From NCBI RefSeq assembly GCF_014287515.2, contig NZ_CP092473.1, positions 1,639,001 to 1,703,000 of the forward strand: a stretch of 64,000 nt of DNA, read 5' to 3'. This DNA is from Roseburia rectibacter (GTDB taxonomy: Bacteria > Bacillota > Clostridia > Lachnospirales > Lachnospiraceae). The notes beneath the pieces were generated by a model. It made no database searches. It had not been told where the DNA came from and was given only the letters and a program-made list of their open reading frames with translations. Shown here piece by piece: positions 1-9,023 of this stretch (the stretch's first letter is position 1; each line of letters begins with the position of its first letter). Position numbers and translations under genes: made by a program.

Positions 1-36
1 AGTTAATAATTTGCCGCCTATATACATTTCTCTCCT

Positions 37-669
37 TTATACCGATACATCAATAGAATTATGAACGAGTCTGTTACCATTTTGGACAAGTGTAGCTTCT
101 ACGGATTCTCTTGTGACATTATCAAGAATGCTTGCATCAAATGCTTGTCTGGGCTTCCAATTTGGATTGGCTGATTTTACTGCCGCATACATAGCAGCTC
201 TATACTGTCCTTCATATTGTTCTAAAGTCCATGTACCACTTAAACGCTTATCTTTGCTGACGCTCAACTGATAATCTTTGAAAATATCGGAACGCTTTGT
301 TGTGTCACCATTTGAAAGACCTTTTTCCTGAATAAATTCCCGCTTCACATTATCAAACATTTTTTGACGATGATCTTCGGATATATTTGTAAGTTTCTGC
401 CATGATGTACCTTTTCCAGTAACATCCATACCTGCAACACCATTTGAATTTAATAAATCTCCGTCCGAATCAAACTGCTTCATCAGATTTTTAATAATCG
501 TATCCCTTCCACCGAATATTTCATATATCATCTTTTCTTCCGGAGACATCATGGATTCATTTTCAATTACTCCAGATAACCAGCTTTTTTCTTTCAATGC
601 CTTATACTGTTTACTATTTGTATTGATACTATTATAGGTATTACCTAAACCGTTAATATTCATTGACAT
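37..669 (-). CDS. Uncharacterised protein, possibly DUF3879-like
   Basis: Encodes about 210 residues, hydrophilic, with no signal peptide or membrane segment. The N-terminus is MSMNINGLGN and a stretch near residue 65 reads FDSDGDLLNSNGV, which resembles an EF-hand-like acidic loop. I tentatively relate it to the DUF3879 family found in Firmicutes, but this is from memory of the style of sequence and not a search. An in-frame TTG lies 18 nt upstream, but the chosen ATG at 669 has an AGGGAGG box at good spacing. The short Asn/Gly-rich start resembles flagellar or secreted-structure accessory proteins; no function is assigned. It stands alone, divergent from the ATPase gene at 969. Confidence 0.7.
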   Translation of the reverse strand: MSMNINGLGNTYNSINTNSKQYKALKEKSWLSGVIENESMMSPEEKMIYEIFGGRDTIIKNLMKQFDSDGDLLNSNGVAGMDVTGKGTSWQKLTNISEDHRQKMFDNVKREFIQEKGLSNGDTTKRSDIFKDYQLSVSKDKRLSGTWTLEQYEGQYRAAMYAAVKSANPNWKPRQAFDASILDNVTRESVEATLVQNGNRLVHNSIDVSV

Positions 670-850
670 ATAAAAGCCTCCCTGCAAATAAATTCAAAAT
701 CCGTTTAGAATCAGTACTATATAATATATCATCGCAAATTCCAGAAAATTAATAACACAGTATATAATATAAAATGCTTTTCCCGATATAATTAGGTAAG
801 ATTTATGATTGGAAATGAGGAAAAGCATGAACATATGACTTTATAGAATG

Positions 851-958
851 TGCGTATAATCATAAAAAATATGGTTATAATACTTGCGTATAATCAAAAA
901 ACAATTTACAATATGCGTATAATCATAAAATATAGAACGAATATATATGCGCATAATC
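851..958 (+). repeat. Four tandem TGCGTATAATC-type repeats, each with a -10-like hexamer
   Basis: The motif TGCGTATAATCATAAAA occurs at 851 and 914, with variants at 885 (TGCGTATAATCAAAAA) and 948 (TGCGCATAATC). Start-to-start spacing is 34, 29 and 34 nt. The first three copies contain a consensus TATAAT. The array ends 10 nt before the start codon of the ATPase gene at 969. It could be a set of operator sites or overlapping promoters. The remaining 687-850 interval is AT-rich with nothing else recognisable. Confidence 0.6.
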
Positions 959-968
959 TGGAGGAGCT

Positions 969-2327
969 ATGATATTAAAAAGAAAAATATATAAAAAACT
1001 ACTGGAATGGAAAAAGGAGTGTCAGGGGAAAAAAGCTTTACTGATAGAAGGCGCCAGACGTATTGGAAAGTCTACCATCTGCGAAGAATTTGGAAAAAGC
1101 GAATACAAAAGTTTTCTTCTGATTGACTTTGCTAAAAAAGATAAGGAAGTTGAGGGGTATTTTGAGAAATATCTGAATGATCTGGATACATTTTTTATGT
1201 TATTACAGACACATTTTGGAACAAAACTGACAGAGAGAAACTCTCTTATTATTTTTGATGAGGTGCAGATGTTTCCACAGGCAAGAGCAGCGATAAAATA
1301 TTTAGTGGCAGATGGAAGATATGATTATATCGAAACTGGTTCATTGATATCTATCAGAGAAAATGTAAAGAACATCGTCATACCGTCAGAAGAAAGACAT
1401 ATCAATATGTATCCATTGGATTTTGAAGAATTTGCAATAGCATTAGAAGAAGATTTGCTGGTTGAATATATAAAAAAATGCTTTGAAAAAAGAGAACCTT
1501 TGGAAAGAAGTATGCATAATCAGGCAATGCTTTTGTTTCATCAGTATATGCTTGTTGGTGGGATGCCTATGCCTGTAGTAGCATTTATTGAAAGCAAAAA
1601 AGATTTTACAGAAGCGGATAGAGAAAAAAGGGACATTCTTAAATTGTATCGGGAAGATATTATGAAGATAGATATGAGATATAGAAGCAAAGTTCTTGCA
1701 ATCTTTGACCAGATTCCGGGATTCCTTTCACAGCATGAAAAAAGAGTTGTATTCAAAAAGCTACAAGATGGTAGTTACGCAGACCAGTACGAAGAAACTT
1801 TTTTCTGGCTGTCGGATTCTATGATATCCAATGAATGCTTTTTGTGTAATGATCCGAATGTTGGCTTATCATTAAATGAGACAAGAAGCTATGTAAAGTG
1901 TTATATGGGTGATACCGGACTTTTGGTAAGCCATGCATTTGATGAAAATGAATTACTTGAAGATGAAGTATATAAACAGATATTGGCAGGCAAATTACAG
2001 ATTAATGAAGGAATGCTTTATGAAAATGCAATAGCTCAGATGCTGGTGGCAAATGGACATAAATTATATTTTTATACACACTATAATGAAAATAAGCATC
2101 GAAATGATATGGAAATAGATTTTATCATTTCCAATAACAGCAGATTAAAATATAAGATGTTTCCGATTGAAGTAAAGTCTGGAAAGCAATATAAAACGAC
2201 CTCATTAAATAATTTCAGAGAAAAATATAAGGAGCGCATAGGGGAAAGTTATATTATTCATCCAAGAAATTTAATTGTAAAAGATGGAATTATATGCATT
2301 CCCCCATATATGACGATGAATATATAA
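969..2327 (+). CDS. AAA-type ATPase with DUF4143 C-terminal domain
   Basis: A 452-residue protein of the ATP-binding AAA_14/DUF4143 group, common in gut anaerobes. Walker A is GARRIGKST near residue 28 and Walker B is SLIIFDEVQ near residue 95. The C-terminal part holds EIDFII followed by FPIEVKSGK near residues 380-405, the D...ExK arrangement of a PD-(D/E)XK nuclease-like fold typical of DUF4143. The physiological role of the family is not established; nucleic-acid or defence-related roles are speculation. GGAGG lies 5 nt before the ATG. The gene is monocistronic and preceded by the four-copy repeat at 851-958, which may regulate it. Confidence 0.85.
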   Translation: MILKRKIYKKLLEWKKECQGKKALLIEGARRIGKSTICEEFGKSEYKSFLLIDFAKKDKEVEGYFEKYLNDLDTFFMLLQTHFGTKLTERNSLIIFDEVQMFPQARAAIKYLVADGRYDYIETGSLISIRENVKNIVIPSEERHINMYPLDFEEFAIALEEDLLVEYIKKCFEKREPLERSMHNQAMLLFHQYMLVGGMPMPVVAFIESKKDFTEADREKRDILKLYREDIMKIDMRYRSKVLAIFDQIPGFLSQHEKRVVFKKLQDGSYADQYEETFFWLSDSMISNECFLCNDPNVGLSLNETRSYVKCYMGDTGLLVSHAFDENELLEDEVYKQILAGKLQINEGMLYENAIAQMLVANGHKLYFYTHYNENKHRNDMEIDFIISNNSRLKYKMFPIEVKSGKQYKTTSLNNFREKYKERIGESYIIHPRNLIVKDGIICIPPYMTMNI

Positions 2328-2331
2328 AAAT

Positions 2332-2451
2332 CTGACATACACACCAAGTTTTGGAGAGGATGGCATTATCAGTAAAAGATTCCAGAATGGCAAGGAACTG
2401 GAATTCGCAGGCTCGAAAGATTTCTGGAAAAAATTTTTAAATGAATCATAA
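2332..2451 (+). pseudogene. C-terminal remnant of an unidentified gene
   Basis: An open frame without a start reads ...TYTPSFGEDGIISKRF... and ends ...FWKKFLNES followed by TAA. It has protein-like composition but is only about 39 codons long. It sits between the ATPase stop and the end of the convergent araC-type gene, overlapping the latter by a few bases. I read it as the surviving tail of a deleted gene. The family cannot be named from this stretch. Confidence 0.35.
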
Positions 2452-3321
2452 TAATTTACGGGTCTTTGACGGCGGCATTCCGAATCGTTTTTTAAACAGC
2501 TTGCTGAAATGATAGACATCATCATAGCCGACTTCGGCTGCAACTTCCTGGATGCTGCCGTCAAAGCCGTTTTCTAACAATTCTTTTGCTTTTTCAAGGC
2601 GGATATTGATCAGGTGGCGGATCGGTGTATCGCCTGTCTCACTTTTAAAAATACGTGAGATATAAAAAGGACTTAAGTACATATTTTCTGCAATCTGATC
2701 TAAAGAAATCTTTTCACTGTAATGATCCTCAAAATAATTTACGATCTGGTCAACTACATATTTTTTGCTGGTAGATTCAAAAGAGCAGCCGGTATTAATT
2801 TTTACCGGTTCACTCTGTTCCCGCAGCAGCAGGATCAGCATCTGCATCAGATAACTTTTCAACATGATATAACGTCCGCTGCGGCAGACGTCATTTTCTG
2901 CGCTCATGGCTGTGCAGATCTTAAACAGCTTCTGGCGCAGTTCACCGGAGGTATGTAAAATAGGAGACTGTGTGGCTGGATTGGATGTCAGATCTTTTAA
3001 ATGCAGCGGCAGATAATTTTCCGGAAAATCCCCAAAACGGACGTCACATAATCCAACAAAAAATTCCGTAGCCGGATTGGAAGGGTCTGTGCAGAGTGCC
3101 TGATGCTTCTGCCCCGGATTTAAAATAATGATATCGCCCTCGGAGATATCATACAAGGAGCCATTGATCCGGTATCTTCCGTGACCGGACAAAATAAAAG
3201 CCATCTCGATGAAATCATGGCTGTGATAGAGTTCCTCGTCTTTCAGACGGGTGCCTTTCCAGGTAAATAAAAAAGTAGGATTCAGTTGGTCAAGCAGTTC
3301 TTCCCGGTTGTCACAGCACAT
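2446..3321 (-). CDS. AraC-family transcriptional regulator with cupin sensor
   Basis: About 291 residues. The N-terminal half is a cupin-type sensor (HSHDFIEMAFILSG, then GDIIILNPGQKH), the usual effector-binding domain of sugar- or stress-responsive AraC proteins. The C-terminal ~100 residues form the paired helix-turn-helix domain (LDQIAENMYLSPFYISRIFK and VAAEVGYDDVYHFSKLFKK, ending RFGMPPSKTRK). An ATG at 3333 is also possible, but the ATG at 3321 has GGAG six bases upstream and is preferred. It is transcribed divergently from the ABC exporter pair at 3520, and a two-site direct repeat of AraC type lies between them. Inference: it activates the exporter in response to a small molecule. 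Confidence 0.88.
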   Translation of the reverse strand: MCCDNREELLDQLNPTFLFTWKGTRLKDEELYHSHDFIEMAFILSGHGRYRINGSLYDISEGDIIILNPGQKHQALCTDPSNPATEFFVGLCDVRFGDFPENYLPLHLKDLTSNPATQSPILHTSGELRQKLFKICTAMSAENDVCRSGRYIMLKSYLMQMLILLLREQSEPVKINTGCSFESTSKKYVVDQIVNYFEDHYSEKISLDQIAENMYLSPFYISRIFKSETGDTPIRHLINIRLEKAKELLENGFDGSIQEVAAEVGYDDVYHFSKLFKKRFGMPPSKTRKLL

Positions 3322-3411
3322 AGTAATCTCCATTTCTTTGTATAAGTCTGAAAAATTATTTTGTCAATCATGTCATAGTATATCACATTCCCCATCAGAA
3401 ACCATCCCCTC

Positions 3412-3477
3412 CGTTGCAAAAAATAACATGAACGGTGCAAGATAGTACATTCCTTTTTACCCCAGAAGTACTATACT
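3412..3477 (+). promoter_or_regulatory. Putative AraC operator and promoter of the ABC exporter operon
   Basis: CGTTGCAA at 3412-3419 and CGGTGCAA at 3433-3440 form a direct repeat with a 21-bp period, the two-helical-turn spacing typical of AraC half-sites. A -10-like TATACT lies at 3472-3477. The expected -35 position (about 3449-3454, ATTCCT) is poor, consistent with an activator-dependent promoter. Inference only. Confidence 0.5.
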
Positions 3478-3519
3478 GAAAATCCGAAAGAAAAACAAAA
3501 AGGGAGTAGGAGGGTTATT

Positions 3520-5274
3520 ATGACACCAATGAAATGGTTCTTTTCATTTCTGAAAAAGTACCGGGGACTGATGATAATTGGTATTTTACTGACCACAGCG
3601 GTATCTGTGTTATCGGTGGTCAATCCGTACATATCCGGGCAGATCGTGGATCAGGTCATAAGCGGGGGCAGATATGATAAGCTGATGCCGTTTATCGGCT
3701 GTCTGATCGGCGTTACGGTCGTGATGGGGATCTTACGTTTTCTGTTTCAGGTAGCATTTGAGACAGCGTCGCAGGGTGTTTTGTACGATATGAGGGATAA
3801 GGTTTACCGAAAACTTTTGGAAGAGGATTTTGCATTTTATAACAAGAAGCGTACCGGGGATCTGATGAGCCGGCAGACCGGAGATATGGATGCGATCCGT
3901 CATTTTGTGGCGTATGTGGTCTACATGGTTTATCAGAGTGTGCTGATGTTTGTGTTTGCGCTGCTTATGATCTTTACCGTCAATACAAAACTGGCACTTG
4001 CCATGCTTGTGGTACTGCCGTTTACTGCATTTGCAACTTATCGTCAGACAAAAGAGGTACGTCCGGCATTCAAGCGCAACCGTGACTGTTTTTCTTCACT
4101 CAATGCGTTTGTGCAGGAAAATGTCAGTGGAAACCGCGTGGTAAAAGCATTTGCAAAAGAGGATTTTGAGATTGAAAAATTTAATAAGGAAAATGATAAA
4201 TTCCGTGCGGCACAGATTGATGCGTCAAAGATCTGGATGAAATATGTGCCGGTATTTGAGGTGCTTTCGTATGCACTGACGATCATTCTGATCCTATATG
4301 GCGGCTATATGGTGATTCAGGGAGAAATCACGTTAGGGCAGCTTGTTACCGTAAACGGATATTTATGGATGTTAAACAACCCGCTGCGTCAGGCAGGATG
4401 GCTGGTCAATGATATCAGCAATTTCACAACTTCCGTGGAGAAAATCTATGCGACCTACAGTGAGGAACCGCATGTAAAAACACCGGTATCCGGAGTGGTA
4501 AAGAAGCATTTGAAAGGTGAGATCGAGTTTAAAAATGTATCTTACCGTGCAGATGATGAAGACATTGTCATGGATGTCAATTTTAAGGTAAAACCGGGGC
4601 AGACCGTCGGTATTATCGGTTCTACCGGAGCCGGAAAATCAACGATCATGAATCTGCTCTGCCGGTTTTATGACACGACTTCGGGAGAGGTACTTGTGGA
4701 TGGTGTGAATGTCCGCGACATGGATCTTTATAACCTGCGGGATAATATCGGTATGGCAATGCAGGATGTATTCCTTTTTTCGGACACGATCGAAGGGAAT
4801 ATTGCATACGGAAGACCATCCTGCTCCTTTGATGAGGTAAAACAGGCTGCAATCATGGCGGATGCCAATCATTTTATCGGGGCACTTCCGGATGGTTATG
4901 AAACAATTGTAGGTGAGCGTGGTGTCGGACTTTCCGGCGGACAGAAACAGCGTATTTCGCTTGCAAGGGCGTTGTTAAAAGATCCGTCAATTCTGATCCT
5001 GGATGATACGACGTCAGCGGTGGATATGGAGACGGAGAGTTATATCCAGAGCCAGTTGAAAAAACTGGATAACAAATGCACGATCTTTGTCATAGCATAC
5101 CGTATTTCTTCCATCAAAGATGCAGATCTGATCCTTGTCATGGATAACGGACGTATCATTGAACAGGGAACCCATGAGGAATTGGTGGCAGCAGGCGGTT
5201 ATTATGCGACAGCTTTCCATAACCAGTATGGTGAGATCCCACAGGAGATTTTAAGCGTAAAGGGGGAAAAATGA
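3520..5274 (+). CDS. ABC exporter subunit with a degenerate ATP site (heterodimer part 1)
   Basis: A 584-residue type I exporter half-transporter: six membrane segments in the first ~310 residues, then a nucleotide-binding domain. Walker A is GSTGAGKST, the signature is LSGGQKQR and Walker B is ILILDDTTSAVD. The catalytic glutamate after Walker B is therefore Asp, and the switch histidine region reads IAYR rather than IAHR. Both changes mark the non-catalytic subunit of heterodimeric exporters such as LmrCD, BmrCD or TM287/288. AGGAGG precedes the ATG. The partner gene begins one base after its stop. Predicted role: drug, peptide or lipid export at the cytoplasmic membrane; the substrate is unknown. 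Confidence 0.93.
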   Translation: MTPMKWFFSFLKKYRGLMIIGILLTTAVSVLSVVNPYISGQIVDQVISGGRYDKLMPFIGCLIGVTVVMGILRFLFQVAFETASQGVLYDMRDKVYRKLLEEDFAFYNKKRTGDLMSRQTGDMDAIRHFVAYVVYMVYQSVLMFVFALLMIFTVNTKLALAMLVVLPFTAFATYRQTKEVRPAFKRNRDCFSSLNAFVQENVSGNRVVKAFAKEDFEIEKFNKENDKFRAAQIDASKIWMKYVPVFEVLSYALTIILILYGGYMVIQGEITLGQLVTVNGYLWMLNNPLRQAGWLVNDISNFTTSVEKIYATYSEEPHVKTPVSGVVKKHLKGEIEFKNVSYRADDEDIVMDVNFKVKPGQTVGIIGSTGAGKSTIMNLLCRFYDTTSGEVLVDGVNVRDMDLYNLRDNIGMAMQDVFLFSDTIEGNIAYGRPSCSFDEVKQAAIMADANHFIGALPDGYETIVGERGVGLSGGQKQRISLARALLKDPSILILDDTTSAVDMETESYIQSQLKKLDNKCTIFVIAYRISSIKDADLILVMDNGRIIEQGTHEELVAAGGYYATAFHNQYGEIPQEILSVKGEK

Positions 5275-5275
5275 G

Positions 5276-7060
5276 ATGGCAAGAAACAGATATGATATGG
5301 ATGAAATATTAGAGGACAGCTTTGATGTAAACCAGCTCAAACGTCTGGCAGGCTATATTGCCCCATACAAAAAGAAGATGGCAGGCGTTATACTTTTAAT
5401 GCTTTCTTCCTCGGCGCTTACCATGGCAATCCCGATCTTTTTTCAGAATGTCATGGATAACAGTATTCCGCAGAAAGATATGAGCTCCATTATCTTTTAC
5501 AGCGCTGCAACATTGCTGATCGCACTTTATTCCGGTCTTTCCCTGCGGATCAAGATTAAGACCATGAGTGTGATCGGACAGGACATTGTGCATGATATCC
5601 GTTACGATATTTTCTGTCATCTGCAGGAACTCCCGTTTTCCTATTATGATGACAGACCACACGGAAAGATACAGGTGCGCGTGGTTAATTACGTGAACAG
5701 TTTAAGTGATCTTTTAAGCAATGGTATTGTCAATACATTTACAGATCTGTGCAATCTGATCTTCATTCTGATCTTCATGTTTGCATTAGATGTACGGCTG
5801 ACATTAGTCTGCCTGTGCGGACTGCCGGTGCTTGTATTTGTGATCATCCTGATCAAGAAAAAACAGCGCAGGGCATGGCAGATCCAGAGCAATAAACAGT
5901 CAAACCTGAATGCTTATATTGCGGAAAGCATCAACGGAATCCGTGTGACACAGTCTTTTGTGAGGGAAAATGAAAATACAGGTATCTTCAACAACTTAAG
6001 TAAAAATTACCGGAAATCCTGGATGCGTGCGGTAATGTTTAATTTTACAATGGGACCGAGTGTTGATATTATCTCTACATTTACGACGGCACTGATCTAT
6101 GTGCTGGGTGTCCGATGGATCTTAGCACCGGATATGACACTGACAGTCGGTGTGCTGATCGCATTTACCGCATATATCGGGCGTTTCTGGGCACCGATCA
6201 ACACGCTGGCAGGATTTTATAATTCACTTTTGACAGCAATCTCTTATCTGGAGAGGATTTTTGAGACGATCGATGAGCCGGTTGGTGTCAAGGATGCACC
6301 GGATGCAATTCCGATGCCGGAAGTGGTGGGAGAAGTGAAATTTTCCCATGTGTCTTTTGGGTATGAACCGGGGCAGAAGATTCTGGAAGATATTAATTTT
6401 ACGGCAGAACCGGGTGAAACTTATGCGATCGTCGGTCCGACCGGGGCAGGAAAATCCACGATCGTGAACCTCATCAGCCGTTTTTATAATGTAGATTCCG
6501 GAGTGATCACGATCGATGGCATTGATATCTCGAAGGTGACATTGCACTCCTTAAGGACCCAGATGGGGATCATGATGCAGGACAGCTTTATTTTTGCAGG
6601 AACGATCATGGATAATATCCGCTATGGCAACCGCAGTGCAACGGATGAGGAAGTGATCCGGGCAGCAAAAACAGTCTGTGCACATGATTTTATCATGGAG
6701 ATGGAAAACGGTTATGAAACAGAAGTGAATGAAAGAGGAAGCAGGCTTTCTGCCGGTCAGCGACAGCTTATTTCCTTTGCAAGGGCACTGCTTGCAGATC
6801 CGAAGATCCTGATCTTAGATGAGGCGACTTCGAGCATTGATACCGAGACGGAACTGCTTTTGCAGAAAGGATTGAACGAACTTTTGAAGGGACGGACTTC
6901 TTTTATCATTGCACACAGACTTTCTACGATCAAAAATGCAAACTGCATCTTATATGTGGATAAAGGCGATATTTTAGAGCGTGGAAATCATGACGAACTG
7001 ATGGAACAGAAGGGTGAGTATTATAAACTTTATATGTCACAGTATGATTTCTTAAAATGA
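5276..7060 (+). CDS. ABC exporter subunit with canonical catalytic residues (heterodimer part 2)
   Basis: A 594-residue half-transporter. Walker A is GPTGAGKST, Walker B is ILILDEATSSID with the catalytic Glu, and the H-loop is IIAHRLSTI. Its signature is LSAGQRQ instead of LSGGQ. In a heterodimer this altered signature faces the Walker A of the first subunit. One composite ATP site is therefore degenerate on both faces (Asp and Tyr from subunit 1, LSAGQ from subunit 2), while the other is complete. An N-terminal extension of ~25 acidic residues precedes the membrane domain. It overlaps no gene and ends before a bidirectional terminator. Confidence 0.93.
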   Translation: MARNRYDMDEILEDSFDVNQLKRLAGYIAPYKKKMAGVILLMLSSSALTMAIPIFFQNVMDNSIPQKDMSSIIFYSAATLLIALYSGLSLRIKIKTMSVIGQDIVHDIRYDIFCHLQELPFSYYDDRPHGKIQVRVVNYVNSLSDLLSNGIVNTFTDLCNLIFILIFMFALDVRLTLVCLCGLPVLVFVIILIKKKQRRAWQIQSNKQSNLNAYIAESINGIRVTQSFVRENENTGIFNNLSKNYRKSWMRAVMFNFTMGPSVDIISTFTTALIYVLGVRWILAPDMTLTVGVLIAFTAYIGRFWAPINTLAGFYNSLLTAISYLERIFETIDEPVGVKDAPDAIPMPEVVGEVKFSHVSFGYEPGQKILEDINFTAEPGETYAIVGPTGAGKSTIVNLISRFYNVDSGVITIDGIDISKVTLHSLRTQMGIMMQDSFIFAGTIMDNIRYGNRSATDEEVIRAAKTVCAHDFIMEMENGYETEVNERGSRLSAGQRQLISFARALLADPKILILDEATSSIDTETELLLQKGLNELLKGRTSFIIAHRLSTIKNANCILYVDKGDILERGNHDELMEQKGEYYKLYMSQYDFLK

Positions 7061-7130
7061 CAGGCAATGCGGTGCCATTTGCCAATCGAAAAACTTAAAG
7101 CCAGCGTTTGACACTCGGATCTTAAAAATA

Positions 7131-7218
7131 AAAACTGCCGCCTCACGGTGATATGCCCCCCTTTTTCTGAACTTACAGAGAAAGGGGGAAATCTATTCAC
7201 CCGTAGGGCGGCAGTTTT
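7131..7218. terminator. Large bidirectional terminator between convergent genes
   Basis: AAAACTGCCGCC (7131-7142) pairs perfectly with GGCGGCAGTTTT (7207-7218). A second inner stem pairs CCCCCTTTTTCT with AGAGAAAGGGGG (7157-7188) with one mismatch. T-runs flank the outer stem on both strands, and it separates the convergent exporter and yesN-type genes. Confidence 0.8.
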
Positions 7219-7227
7219 TATGAAAAT

Positions 7228-8781
7228 TTATTCATTTTTATGTTCTTTCCGGTATTCTGCCGGACTTTTTCCAACATATTTTTTGAATTTGATATGGAAA
7301 TAATCGACATTCCGGTAACCGACTTTTTCTGCGATCGCATAAACTTTTAACTCTGAGGAACAGAGGAGCTCCATCGAGTGTTTGATGCGGACATGGTCGA
7401 CATAGGAGTTAAAGTTTTCGCCCATCTTTTTGCGGAAGATCTTTCCGAGATACGAGCTGTTGTAACCAAACAGCGGTGCAATATTTTCCAATGTGATATT
7501 GCTTGCATAATTGTGGTTGATGTAATGTAAGATATCATCCAGCACGCTTTCACGGGAAGAGTTGCCGATCGAGGACATGATCATTTCAAACTGTTCCGTG
7601 AAGAAAAGGATGATCTCATAGAGATAATATTTTTCTTCAATCAGCCGGATGATGTCTGCATTGCTTGGAAATGGGATATTTGCGCCATTATAAAGGCGGT
7701 TTGTCTGTTCCTTGATCTGCAGATAAAGGTCTGTCAGAAAAAGCCGTATGGAATCGATCGTATCGGCAGCATGGTAAAGCTCATTGGTAAGCTGTGTTAA
7801 GTTTTCCGCTAACATGTTGCGGTTGAATGCCTGAAGATATTCAAACAAACTGGTGGCATAACGGTTTAAAAAAACATCGTTTAAGATCAGTTTTAAACTG
7901 TCTGGTTCCGGCAGCTCATCATAGCCGATGGTATGTTGTTCCTGTTCGCAGAAGAAGCGGCGCTCTAAGAGCTGTTTTGCCTGTATATAAGAAGTATGGA
8001 CTTCTGAAAGCTCTGACACGCATGCACCGTATGTAATAAAAAGACTGTCGAGCGGCGAGTTCTCCTGAGGGCGGCTTTCCCTCTGGTAACGCTCTAAAAA
8101 ATCATTAAATTTCTGGATCGCAAAAGTTCCTTTCAGCAAAATAACTTCCTGATACTGCAAGGTGATATTATCATAGGAATTATTATCCTGATTGGTCACA
8201 CGTAAAAGATCTGAAAAGCGGTAGGAGGCATCTGCAGTGTTATGACTGTATTTCTCATAGATCACAACCTGGTAAGTGTCTGCTGTCAGATGCAGATCTG
8301 CAGCATTTACGTGGGAGAGATCGATTTCATTCGTTAAAAGATCCCGGATGATGGTTTCCCTTGCTTTTTCACGGTAATGCTCCCTTGTATTTGCAGTTGC
8401 AGTGTCTTTGTCTAAAGTTTCTTTGATCGAGCAAAGAATCTCTTCTAGTTCATCCTCGTCAATAGGTTTTGTCAGATAATACTGCACGCCATAACGGATG
8501 GCTTCCTGCGCATATTTGAAATCAGAATAGCCGCTTAAGATAATGACTTTTCCGGTAAAACCCTGTGCCCTTGCTTCACGGATGACATCAAGTCCGAGCA
8601 TTCCCGGCATGCGGATATCTAAAAGAACAACATCCGGCTGTAAGGCAAGGAGCTGTTGATAAGCAGCCTCACCGTTAGCAGCTTCACCGGCGATCGTATA
8701 GCCGAGAGCCTCCCAGTCAAACAGACATTTGATACCTTCACGAATAATGGATTCGTCATCTGCGATTAAAACCCGATACAT
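7228..8781 (-). CDS. YesN-type response regulator with AraC output domain
   Basis: 517 residues. The N-terminal receiver domain reads VLIADDES, the phospho-acceptor Asp lies in DVVLLDIRMPG (about residue 54) and the conserved Lys in YYLTKPID (about 104). A long middle region follows, then a C-terminal AraC helix-turn-helix pair (LENIAPLFGYNSSYLGKIF and AIAEKVGYRNVDYFHIKFKK). AGGAAGG precedes the ATG. Such regulators normally pair with a YesM-type membrane histidine kinase and control sugar ABC transporters or glycosidases. No kinase gene is next to it here. Being divergent from the GH31-GH3 pair, it is the natural candidate regulator of those genes. Confidence 0.9.
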   Translation of the reverse strand: MYRVLIADDESIIREGIKCLFDWEALGYTIAGEAANGEAAYQQLLALQPDVVLLDIRMPGMLGLDVIREARAQGFTGKVIILSGYSDFKYAQEAIRYGVQYYLTKPIDEDELEEILCSIKETLDKDTATANTREHYREKARETIIRDLLTNEIDLSHVNAADLHLTADTYQVVIYEKYSHNTADASYRFSDLLRVTNQDNNSYDNITLQYQEVILLKGTFAIQKFNDFLERYQRESRPQENSPLDSLFITYGACVSELSEVHTSYIQAKQLLERRFFCEQEQHTIGYDELPEPDSLKLILNDVFLNRYATSLFEYLQAFNRNMLAENLTQLTNELYHAADTIDSIRLFLTDLYLQIKEQTNRLYNGANIPFPSNADIIRLIEEKYYLYEIILFFTEQFEMIMSSIGNSSRESVLDDILHYINHNYASNITLENIAPLFGYNSSYLGKIFRKKMGENFNSYVDHVRIKHSMELLCSSELKVYAIAEKVGYRNVDYFHIKFKKYVGKSPAEYRKEHKNE

Positions 8782-8935
8782 ACTATAACCTTCCTGTTCC
8801 AGTGATAAAATAACTAAAAGTAAGTATAAATGTGAATGTTTTGTTTGTCAAATTTATCGAGTGTTTTATGTACAATTTAGAGGGTATTTTTTGCAGGGTG
8901 GGTATAGTAAGATGAGACAAAATGAGATAATTACA

Positions 8936-9023
8936 GGGAGGAAAATCCTCTGCGCCTGCAAGAGGCAAATGCTATAAAAAACATAGCATGCATTTTTCTC
9001 CGGAAAACAGGGAGGATTATCAT
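8936..9023 (+). promoter_or_regulatory. Structured 5' leader with anti-SD, upstream of GH31 (repeat family copy)
   Basis: One copy of a leader seen again before thiD (40509) and the GPH symporter (56519). It contains AAATCCTC (8943-8950), hairpin CCTCT...AGAGG (8947-8965), hairpin TGCTAT...ATAGCA and a TTTTC/GAAAA hairpin, then the SD GGGAGGATT and the start at 9024. AATCCTC can pair with GAGGATT (9012-9018), covering the SD. Confidence 0.6.

Noticed and set aside
851..958. CRISPR-like array
   Set aside because: The repeats are only ~11-17 nt and the intervals do not have uniform length; no cas genes are present.
8988..9023. Upstream ATG for the GH31 gene adding 12 residues
   Set aside because: The extra codons lie in the structured leader shared with other genes, and the downstream ATG has the SD.
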